Source: Antedon bifida
Taxonomy: Eukaryota > Echinodermata > Crinoidea > Comatulida > Antedonidae
DNA: 64,000 bases
Reading direction: 5' to 3'
NCBI GenBank assembly: GCA_963402885.1
Contig: OY727097.1
Location: 20,832,001 to 20,896,000 of the forward strand
Of this stretch, positions 1 to 12,200 are shown piece after piece (positions within the stretch are counted from its first letter, which is position 1; each line of letters opens with the position of its first letter). The notes beneath the pieces are model-generated. The model was not told the origin of the DNA. It searched no databases and was given only the letters and a program-made list of their open reading frames with translations. Position numbers and translations under genes: made by a program.

Positions 1-248
1 GACAACCACTGGTAAAGACAGTTATCTCTGAAGGACAACTACCATGCAAGAACAACTACCTCCCAAGGACAACTACGGTACTATTACTGTACTAGTCCAG
101 AGTGTATTATTCTAGTAGGTAGTTTCCTGGATACGATAAAAACTGTATGTATTTTTGAAGAAGTATTTTATCTTGGTATTCTTGTTGTAGTGTTATTTGG
201 ATCAGCTTTGATGCTAATAATCAATCAACACTATACTGAACAAGTTGC

Positions 249-3200
249 TTAAGAATCCATGTTATCTGCATCATCAAACTGCCCAGTATCCATTGACTCA
301 TATACTACAAAACAAATATACAAGGATGTATTAATGAAGAAATAGACATCAAACAATGTGGACATGAGCAAACATCAATATAAAATAATACATATAATAA
401 AAAGTGCTGACAGCAGCTTACTGAAGTACCAATGTATTGATTATGTAAAAAGAACAGTGTCAATGGAAGCACTATCTAAACAACTAGTGCACAATGACAT
501 ACTCTTCCCTGGACAAACAAACTTTTTTTTTACTCAAGGTAAAACAAAATATCTGTTTTTTACAGTTATCAAAACATATGTTATTTTGATATGTATTATT
601 CATCATACTCACCAATATTATGTCCATTTTCTTGTGCATCACCGCCTCCTGATTGTGTTTGGTTCATCTGTAGCCTAGCTAGGACAGCCTGTCCTTCTGC
701 ATTCAGTTGAACTTCATCAGCATCTTCATAAAAACCAGGATCAGCTTTTATTTAAAAAAAAAAATTAAAACAAATAAATTAATTGTTTAAGTAATCAACC
801 TTGCAGTCAGTAAGTCGCAATAAACCTTCCAAGCAGTCAGTCAGTCGCAATAAACCTTCCAAGCAGTCAGTCGCAATCTGACCTTCCAAGCAGTCATTCG
901 CAATCAACCTTGCAGTCAGTCAGTTGCAATCAACCTTCCAAGCAGTCAGTCACAATCAACCTTCCAAGCAGACAGTCACAATCAACCTTCCAAGCAGACA
1001 GTCACAATCAACCTTCCAAGCAGTCAGTCACAATCAACCTTCCAAGCAGTCAGTCACAATCAACCTTCCAAGCAGTCAGTCGCAATCAACCTTCCAACAG
1101 ACAGTCGCAATCAACCTTGCAGTAAGTCAGTCGCAATCAACCTTGCAGTCAGTCAGTCGCAATCAACCTTCAAAGCAGTCAGTCGCAATCAACCTTCAAA
1201 GCAGTCAGTCGCAATCAACCTTCCAAGCAGTCAGTCGCAATCAATCTTGCAGTAAGTCAGTCGCAATCAACCTTCCAAGCAGTCAGTCACAATCAACCTT
1301 CCAAGCAGTCAGTCGCAATCAACCTTCCAACAGACAGTCGCAATCAACCTTGCAGTAAGTCAGTCGCAATCAACCTTGCAGTCAGTCAGTCGCAATCAAC
1401 CTTCAAAGCAGTCAGTCGCAATCAACCTTCCAAGCAGTCAGTCGCAATCAATCTTGCAGTAAGTCAGTCGCAATCAACCTTGCAGTCAGTCAGTCGCAAT
1501 CAACCTTGCAGTCAGTCAGTCGCAATCAACCTTGCAGTCCGTCAGTCGCAATCAACCTTCCAAGCAATCAGTCGCAATCAACCTTCCAAGCAGTCAGTCG
1601 CAATCAACCTTCCAAGCAGTCAGTCGCAATCAACCTTCCAAGCAGTCAGCCGCAATCAATCTTGCAGTCAGTCAGTCACAATCAACCTTCCAAGCAGTCA
1701 GTCACAATCAACCTTCAAAGCAGTCAGTCGCAATCAACCTTCCAAGCAGTCAGTCGCAATCAACCTTCCAAGCAGTCAGTCGCAATCAACCTTCAAAGCA
1801 GTCAGTCGCAATCAACCTTCAAAGCAGTCAGTCGCAATTAACCTTCAAAGCAGTCAGTCGCAATCAACCTTCCAAGCAGTCGGTCGCAATCAACCTTCAA
1901 AGCAGTCGGTCACAATCAACCTTCAAAGCAGTCAGTCACAATCAACCTTCCAAGCAGACAGTCGCAATCAACCTTCCAAGCAGTCAGTCACAATCAACCT
2001 TCAAATGTGTCAGTCACAATCAACCTTCCAAGCAGTCAGTCACAATCAACCTTCAAATGTGTCAGTCACAATCAACCTTCAAAGCAGTCAGTCACAATCA
2101 ACCTTCAAATGTGTCAGTCACAATCAACCTTCAAACAGACAGTCACAATCAACCTTCAAATGTGTCAGTCACAATCAACCTTCCAAGCAGTCAGTCGCAA
2201 TCAACCTTCCAAGCAGTCAGTCACAATCAACCTTCCAAGCAGTCAGTCACAATCAACCTTCCAAGCAGATAGTCACAATCAACCTTCAAAGCAGTCAGTC
2301 ACAATCAACCTTCAAATGTGTCAGTCACAATCAACCTTCCAAGCAGATAGTCGCAATCAACCTTCCAAGCAGTCAGTCACAATCAACCTTCCAAGCAGTC
2401 AGTCACAATCAACCTTCCAAGCAGATAGTCACAATCAACCTTCAAAGCAGTCAGTCACAATCAACCTTCCAAGCAGTCAGTCACAATCAACCTTCAAATG
2501 TGTCAGTCACAATCAACCTTCCAAGCAGACAGTCGCAATCAACCTTCCAAGCAGTCAGTCACAATCAACCTTCAAATGTGTCAGTCACAATCAACCTTCC
2601 AAGCAGTCAGTCACAATCAACCTTCCAAGCAGTCAGTCGCAATCAACCTTCAAATGTGTCAGTCACAATCAACCTTCAAAGCAGTCAGTCACAATCAACC
2701 TTCAAATGTGTCAGTCACAATCAACCTTCAAAGCAGACAGTCACAATCAACCTTCAAATGTGTCAGTCACAATCAACCTTCCAAGCAGTCAGTCGCAATC
2801 AACCTTCCAAGCAGTCAGTCACAATCAACCTTCCAAGCAGTCAGTCACAATCAACCTTCCAAGCAGATAGTCACAATCAACCTTCAAAGCAGTCAGTCAC
2901 AATCAACCTTCAAATGTGTCAGTCACAATCAACCTTCCAAGCAGATAGTCACAATCAACCTTCAAAGCAGTCAGTCACAATCAACCTTCAAATGTGTCAG
3001 TCGCAATCAACCTTCCAAGCAGACAGTCACAATCAACCTTCCAAGCAGTCAGTCACAATCAACCTTCCAAGCAGACAGTCACAATCAACCTTCAAAGCAG
3101 TCAGTCACAATCAACCTTCAAAGCAGTCAGTCACAATCAACCTTCCAAGCAGTCAGTCACAATCAACCTTCCAAGCAGACAGTCACAATCAACCTTCCAA

Positions 3201-6200
3201 GCAGACAGTCACAATCAACCTTCCAAGCAGTCAGTCACAATCAACCTTCCAAGCAGTCAGTCACAATCAACCTTCCAAGCAGTCAGTCGCAATCAACCTT
3301 CCAACAGACAGTCACAATCAACCTTCCAAGCAGACAGTCGCAATCAACCTTCCAAGCAGTCAGTCACAATCAACCTTCAAAGCAGTCAGTCACAATCAAC
3401 CTTCCAAGCAGACAGTCACAATCAACCTTCAAAGCAGTCAGTCACAATCAACCTTCCAAGCAGTCAGTCACAATCAACCTTCCAAGCAGACAGTCGCAAT
3501 CAACCTTCCAAGCAGACAGTCACAATCAACCTTCCAAGCAGACAGTCACAATCAACCTTCCAAGCAGACAGTCGCAATCAACCTTCCAAGCAGACAGTCA
3601 CAATCAACCTTCCAAGCAGACAGTCGCAATCAACCTTCCAAGCAGTCAGTCACAATCAACCTTCATAGCAGTCAGTCACAATCAACCTTCCAAGCAGACA
3701 GTCACAATCAACCTTCAAAGCAGTCCAGTCACAATCAACCTTCCAAGCAGACAGTCGCAATCAACCTTCCAAGCAGACAGTCACAATCAACCTTCCAAGC
3801 AGTCAGTCGCAATCAACCTTCAAAGCAGTCAGTCACAATCAACCTTCCAAGCAGTCAGTCGCAATCAACCTTCAAATGTGTCAGTCACAATCAACCTTCC
3901 AAGCAGACAGTCACAATCAACCTTCCAAGCAGTCAGTCACAATCAACCTTCAAATGTGTCAGTCACAATCAACCTTCAAAGCAGACAGTCACAATCAACC
4001 TTCCAAGCAGTCAGTCACAATCAACCTTCCAAGCAGTCAGTCACAATCAACCTTCCAAGCAGATAGTCACAATCAACCTTCAAAGCAGTCAGTCACAATC
4101 AACCTTCAAATGTGTCAGTCGCAATCAACCTTCCAAGCAGACAGTCACAATCAACCTTCCAAGCAGTCAGTCACAATCAACCTTCCAAGCAGACAGTCAC
4201 AATCAACCTTCAAAGCAGTCAGTCACAATCAACCTTCAAAGCAGTCAGTCACAATCAACCTTCCAAGCAGTCAGTCACAATCAACCTTCCAAGCAGACAG
4301 TCACAATCAACCTTCCAAGCAGACAGTCACAATCAACCTTCCAAGCAGTCAGTCACAATCAACCTTCCAAGCAGTCAGTCACAATCAACCTTCCAAGCAG
4401 TCAGTCGCAATCAACCTTCCAACAGACAGTCACAATCAACCTTCCAAGCAGACAGTCGCAATCAACCTTCCAAGCAGTCAGTCACAATCAACCTTCAAAG
4501 CAGTCAGTCACAATCAACCTTCCAAGCAGACAGTCACAATCAACCTTCAAAGCAGTCAGTCACATCAACCTTCCAAGCAGACAGTCGCAATCAACCTTCC
4601 AAGCAGACAGTCACAATCAACCTTCCAAGCAGTCAGTCGCAATCAACCTTCAAAGCAGTCAGTCACAATCAACCTTCCAAGCAGTCAGTCGCAATCAACC
4701 TTCCAAGTAGTCAGTCGCAACCAACCACCCCACCAACCAATTATTAGTTGCTTGATCAACCAATAATTATATCCAATTTTGGTAAACTTTGGATATGTTC
4801 ATTTCAACAGGAAAATGTTTTTTCCGATATCCAATGTTCATTTGGACCATATCTGTTACAATTTGTTCTAGGTTCACCCTAATTTTGACTCATCTTTACT
4901 GTACTACAATATAACTATCTTTCTGTTAATAACATTTTTTGTGTTGAATACTGTGCGCTTTTACTTTAGCACCGACGAAAGGTTAGTGCTACCTAAAATT
5001 AAACTTAATTGTTAGTTTCACGTCCTCTCTCTCATTAAAATGTTGGATTAAAATTTAATATTTTTCAAAAAGCATAATTTATCTAAGGAAAATAAAATAA
5101 AAAATGTAAAGGATTGATTATTTTGGGCGTTGGACATGGAAACATGATAGGAAACCATGTAATACTTCAAATATACATTTTAAATGCCTATATTTTACCG
5201 CAGGGTTTTTATTAAGATAATAAAATAGCAAATAGTAAACCCCCTTCACCAAAATACAATATCAAATCTTGGAAATGGTTACTTGGTTTTTGGTAAAATT
5301 CATTTTCACAATGTTGGCATTAATTTCCACATAATAACTAATTGTGTAGACTAACTTTTAATGTTTTGATTCTCTAACCAATAACTTCTCATACGTTACC
5401 GCAAATTACCTCATCAACTTTAATTATTATTTATTTATTTGATTAATTTACAAATTTGAAAGTGGGTTGTGTTTTGAATAAATAAGTACCAAATATTCTA
5501 CAATGTCTGTTAACAAACATTTGGCTAATCGAAAATCAGTCAGGCGTTTAGGGGGCGTGGAACTGATTGTGTCGCAATCATAGATGAAACCTTTGATCTA
5601 TCAGAGCTCAGCATCCTGTTCTTAGATTGCCTTGTTTTAATTTAGCTTTTGCTTTTGTTTGTATTTCCATTGATATTCAGCAACCACAACATTGTCATTT
5701 TTTTCAGTAATTTGCTTTATTTTTCTCTCTCCATCGGTAGCTTATAACAGCTTGTGATGCCATCTTTCCGATTCTCAGAGAAAGCTGAATTAATAATTTA
5801 TGTTTTCGGTTCAAAAACACATGGTTTGATAACTTACATATTACAGGGTACCCCTGTATTACATAATGCTCTTTATTTAAAAGCATGCCGTTGAACTGAG
5901 ACATGTGTGTTGAAACACTAATAAATGGTTCTCTATGAGATTAAAGTTGTTGTTTGGTCATGGATACTTTACGCCTATAACACAGAAATCACAAAACTTT
6001 GCAGGAGCACGGTCCCTGATCAAAAAATAAAACCGAGAGACGACAACATTTTGCGGCTTTCCACTTTTTTAAAATACCGCTTCATACTTTTTTTTACTAT
6101 GTTCTTTTCAATATACCAAAATTGCAGAACAACACATTCATAAACGAAGGCCCTGATAGAAGTTTCGTTTTATTCACCAAATAATAAGAGTGGTGTAATA

Positions 6201-9200
6201 AAAATACCAACATCCATATAAACAATATAATATATAAAAAATATATATAATAATATAACAAATACCATCATCAGAATCAATATCATCTTCATCTGGATGT
6301 AAAGACTGGCAGTCAGCTAATGCATTAAACATTGTCATTACTAAAAAATAAAAATAAATAAATTTTATATTACTCTGTTTTCCATCCCTTTAAGTTAACT
6401 AGAGATAGTAGGGATTATTAATATTTAATTGATAGTATGACACAGTATCAGTGGTGAATGAAAAGCAGAGACAAATTGCAAAAGGAGCAGAGGGTTCTAG
6501 AAGTTAAACGAGGAAAGCAAAATTGCCAGGGAAATATGAAATATAATAGATAGGTAACATTTGACATGTGCACTATAGTGCACATGTCAAGTAAACATAC
6601 ATGAATCTTTGTCTTGAGGAACAAATCTTATTTCTGAAATTGAATCTTCACTATCTTCCAAACCATCATCTGGTTCGTGATTTGTTGTGTTTATCATCAA
6701 GTACAGACATTCATGAGGAAAAGTTGATACATCTCTTGATACTGCATGCAATGAAATGTTTGGATACTCAAGATGGAATCCAATATTTGCTTCATTCATC
6801 CACAACACAGAACTGTATAGAGAATATAGTATACAAATAATGAACGTTGATAAGTTTGATGGTGAGTCAAAATTAAATAATTTCATTAGTCAGTGTTACG
6901 TCTAACAAATGTAATATAATGATATAGATTTATAATTGAAAAATCAACCTTAGTATCACAATTCAATTGAGTTCATCAATTTTCCCCAGAAACGTCCAGT
7001 GAAGGAATTGTCTAGTGTACAGTATCACAGAAACGAAAATATCAATCCGCGCGATGCATGCTTGTATTGACTTTCGGCCGAGATGGTTTAGGGCCAATCG
7101 AATTCTGCAATTTAACAACAAACCACAGCTAGTATAGCCATGGCATGGCCCTGAGACAAGTTACATGCACACCACCTGCAGCGGCTGTTTTTATTGATAG
7201 GAAATACAAGAACATTTATTTCTATATAAGACTTTATTCAAACATTGCACAGCCTGAATATACTTTTCTAGTATACCTAGCTAGATGCGAGGCCTAGCTA
7301 CAGTAGTAGTTAGCTGAATGCTGTAGTGTAAGTAAAGTAGTAGTGCGAGAGCTTTGTTTTTAATTATGCTCAGAAATAGTGATGTGTATGCAATGGGTCA
7401 CAGATAAAATAAAAAAGGGAAATCGAATGAAAAATACATTGCTGCGGAAACATGACCTAAATCATACAAATGACCTCATATTGCTCACACATTGTTAATT
7501 ATTGTTTATGTGTGTTTATTTTTATTCATTTGCATTTTTTTTTATTTCAATGGTTTTGATATTTTGCAATTTTGTTGTGGGAGTTTTGTTATCTTATTTG
7601 CTACTTTTTTGTAATTATATTGTGGCCTATAATGTAATTTCGTGTCATTTTTTTTTGTTAAAAAAAAGAAAAGAAAAATTCCATCTGATTTAGTGTCTTT
7701 AGAATGTAAAGTAATACAAAAAATATGTTTCAATTTTTTGGTAAAAAAGCTTAAGGATGTCAGATCCAAGATGGCTGCCAATACGTAGAATATCCAATAA
7801 ATGTACCATATTGGACAAAGTACCACCCATTATGAATAATATTTTAAGTTCAAATTAATGCCATATGGATTCTCTGCTATATAAGAATTATTATAAACCT
7901 ATATTCATCAGTATTCTGACATTTTGAATTTCAAAATGGCCACCATTTAAAAAAATGGATTAAATTTCTTACTAAAACATGTGCAAGTTATGACATTGAT
8001 TTGACAACAACATGGTGATTAATACAAAATGGCCATCATTTTTTTTAAATGGGTTAAATTTATTAAAAAAACGTGTGTAAGTTAAATAAAATTAGATTGA
8101 ATGACACAAAATGATATGCCTATGACAAAAACATGGTGACCATCAGAAGGTCTACAGTACAGTACACTTCTTCATAATAAAACATGTCATAAACTTCTTC
8201 AGTTAAATGACAATATTTCTAATCAGTGAGCTGTTTTGAATGCGATACAGTAAGTTGACCCTCCTTCATTCTCTACTATTGTATCCATCAAACTTCAACA
8301 GACTGATCTGCGATCCCAACAAGCTTGTTCAGAAACAAATCAGGAAAAGCACTGCAATACCTCATTTCACCGCCAAATACTCATACTTTCTTATATACAA
8401 TACTGTACCGGCTGACTATGTGATACGACAAAGAATCTGTCAATATTCGTCCTTTTCTTAGGATCCCATACAGTTTGCCTTCTACAAGGCTTTTACCAAT
8501 GCCTCAAACATTTTCTGTCCAATGTCATCATGCCATGGACAACAAACACCTCGGTGACAATTGCAGCATTCTTCATTAATCGGGATATCATCTCTCTTTA
8601 AATGTTGGCTTTCAAACTCATCAACTAGATTTGTCAGCTCTGATGAAATCATTAATTTGTGTTATTCCAATGATACCACGCTCAATGACCTTGATCAATT
8701 GATGTAAATCCAGCAAGTCTCTTTGTCACACATACATGTTCTCTCCAACTCCAATATCTGTAATTTGTTTCAGTAATCTGTTGAAAGTGATACAGCGGAA
8801 GTAACCGGCCATAGTTCAGGTGGTCATGAGCAAAGAAATATTTGATAAAAGCATGTGTACTTTCCATGTGTGCAGACATAGTTGTCTTGTGTCTTGACAT
8901 ATAGGGATAGTTCAACCACATCATTTAGATTTCATCGACTCTCTGTGTTCAAGTTAATATCTTTATGATGAACATCTTTCAAACAAAATGATACGTCACT
9001 TAGAATCATGCATTTTTCCTAGGAAAGCAGAGTTAGTATGTGCTTCTGTGACGTCCTTTTTATTTGTGTCACTGTTGTATAGGTAATAAGTTCAGTTTCA
9101 ACAAAAGCACTGGCCTCAACACTATTTACACAATGCTATGTGTCCAAAAGCCATATAAATTCACTGGTTCGAAATAAGAATTGCTTCTTGATGTCATGTC

Positions 9201-12200
9201 TGTCCACCTCCACTCATCTCGGGCAAGATTCATCACCAGGCCTTGTCTTGTCTTTCTCTAGTACATGAGTTTTTATACCACAACCATGTGCACTCATCAA
9301 ACCAGTGCATAATGGTGGTCCATCTGTAGGGGGGGTACATATCTAATGAAATCGGTTGAGATTGTAGAAGATGAGAAGTGAGAGTTAATGCTGCCTATAA
9401 AGCTTGTGAATGAGTTGTATCTTTATTTCCTTCAAGCTTCTGCCAAAAGTTGACAGGTTGAAAACTTACCAACCATACTGGTGACTATGGCCCTGAAGGT
9501 TCAGACATTGAATTACAGTACATGGCAATAACGCATTTATTATTTAACATCATATTTAAACTGTACAGGATTTAAATAAAGTATAAATACACTTGTTTTA
9601 TATTGTGTTTAAATTGAAATACAAGTTTCACTTTTATAAAAAGAAATGAGATCTATAATTTAGAAATAGAAGAAATTGTTTTTGAATATTTGATATCAAT
9701 GCAAGTTGTTCCATACTTTTGCAATTCCAACTTTGAACGATTAGGTAATTTAAGAGTCATAGTGGGGCATTATATATCTATTATATTACTGACAACTTTA
9801 GACAGCCTTATATTTAGACAATCCCATACTACTGACTATTTTAGAACATTGTGTACAAACAACAATTTATGCACACATATTAAAAAAAATTATTTAATTT
9901 TTAGTGGCGGCCATTTTAAAATCCCAGATGGCCGACAGATTATCGTTTTACATAGTTAAGATTGTATAATGGGTAATACAGTACCATCAAAACGGACTTG
10001 TTCCACATTCATAATTTGTGTTATTGTTCAGGGGGTAGTTGGCCGGATACGTGTATATTGTCGTACAGTGTTTTAAGCGCAAATTGAGGGAGAGGAGATT
10101 CTTGTGTTATTTAGGTTCTTTGATACGACTGTCGACCAAAAAGATACTATACTAGACCTAGCATTAACAGAATGGTGCTTGCTAGTTAGGTTGCTAATTT
10201 TGCTAGTTTATTTTTTATTAAGTTCCAGCAAAGTTTACTAGTGTGGGGAAAAAAGGAAAATATTTCTGAATTTACTATTTTTTAGTTGGTATGTATTGAA
10301 CACACAAAAGGAGTCAAACCTGACACTAGTAACTGATATGCCGATCAAATGACATGCCGCAAAGATTAGAAATAGACTGTGTTATACTATAGGATTGGCT
10401 AATCAAAATGTCTGCATGAAAAAATTCTGGAATGCGTGTGAAAAACACTGCCAACTTGGAATGTGATAACCGATCTTCTTCACCCGGTCGTCCGCCAATT
10501 TAATCTAGGCCTAAAATCACACATTAGCAAGTAGGCTTAGTCCTAGCCTAGAGAGATGCCAATATGTAGAAAATAATTTAATCAATTTTGATATTATAAT
10601 ACTAAAGATACACAGCTGGCTTGCAAAAAACCACTTCCAGATCCTATTTGATTAACATCTATGCTTACATAGCGCCCTCTATAATTACCGTACCTTTCAT
10701 ACGTTTAGAAGTATGGAAACGGTACCGTATCTTTAGACATAACAATTATAACAATTGGTGTATCATACAATATATTCCTGATAGTAGGCTAAGGTCTACC
10801 ATGGATTAAAGAATAGAAGGATATATGCATCGACGGTGACATCAAACAATTTTACAACGCGCTTGCCTATACTAAAGCACTGCTGCCAATTAAACAAACA
10901 CGCTCATTGAACTCCGTGTCTCTAACCACAGCCCTCTATAGAACGCTGCGAATCAACTGTTACATTTTTTGAGACCAAAACGTAGCCATGTAGAAATCGT
11001 ATGCGCAGTCTGAATGTTCTATTGACATGTCTGCGTCGATGATTAATTGACAACAATATATTGCTGAACAATTCTGTTTTAGTTTTATCACAATCGGACT
11101 ACGAAAAGTTCACTTTCTTACGACTGGTAATTTTAAGTAGTTGGTAATATTAATAAAATATGCAATTTTTATATTTGAATTAGCATTATTTGCCTGCCAT
11201 CTTCTGTCATTAAAAATTGCGTTAATCTATAGAATATTAAATTATGCATTTGACCATGTATGTTGTTAGCGTGTCCACACATACAACAATCGTGTTTTTA
11301 ATATATGGCTAAGCAGTGGTTTCTTCATAAATCTCCTTAATTATCGATGTGATTATATTTAAATTGTAGTGCCTGGTGATTGGCTAGTGGTTATGTCATC
11401 CTCATCACATCCAATCACCGGGCCTAATTGAATAAAAACTGCGATCCCTGATCCGGGATTGGCTGGCTATACGTCACCACTGACTCTACTACTACTCTCT
11501 ACTAGCGCTTGTTCGTTTTCGCAAGTCAAGGGCTACTACAGCTACTTTAAGGTCATAGAAACCTTAGAGTAGATCAATCGCGGCAGATTTTGAACATGGC
11601 AAAATTAATGTTTTTAAACCCAAAGGGTACTACAATTTACAAACAATTTGTATTTAATCTTGTAATTACATTTATTAACTAGAGGGTACTCCGAGAGTAC
11701 AAACCTCCGCCTACTGTGAAATTCCCCTACATAAAATAGCTTTGTTAATTATAAAGGTAGGTACGTGGATGCGGTGTATACGGAAGTCGCCAGACGGATC
11801 GACCATCACAAAATTAATACTTGCCCAATTACAAAATAATGTATTACAGCACCTACTTTAGATCTTCAAATTAATGGGTGGGCTTATTATACCCGAGCGA
11901 GTGCCTCATTATACCGTACCCGCGTCAGTACAATTACTTGCAATTTTCATAAAACGACGATGCCTTGAAGCCTTGCATAAATGTTTGACTTGCCCTCTCA
12001 CATTGTTATTACCTAAAAAAAGTAGGCTTGGCCTAGCCTAGATTTAGATAAAAGATAGCAGCTAGGGCCAGGCCCAGTACAGTGAGTACTAGGCCAAAAT
12101 ACTAAGGCCTAGGCCCTACTACTAGCATGGCCCAGAGTAGGCCTCAGTCGAACCCCCTCACTCAGTCGGGATCCAGTCAAGTCGCCCCATCGCAAAGTCG

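Noticed and set aside
793..4722. CRISPR-like array
   Set aside because: Units are contiguous with no unique spacers and the genome is clearly animal.
924..4766. Long plus-strand open frames of up to 1,076 codons (Gln/Ser/Asn-rich repeats)
   Set aside because: They come from the 26-bp repeat, which is nearly stop-free in all three frames; the reading changes frame each unit, there is no non-repeat domain, and the array is inside a CLNS1A intron on the other strand.
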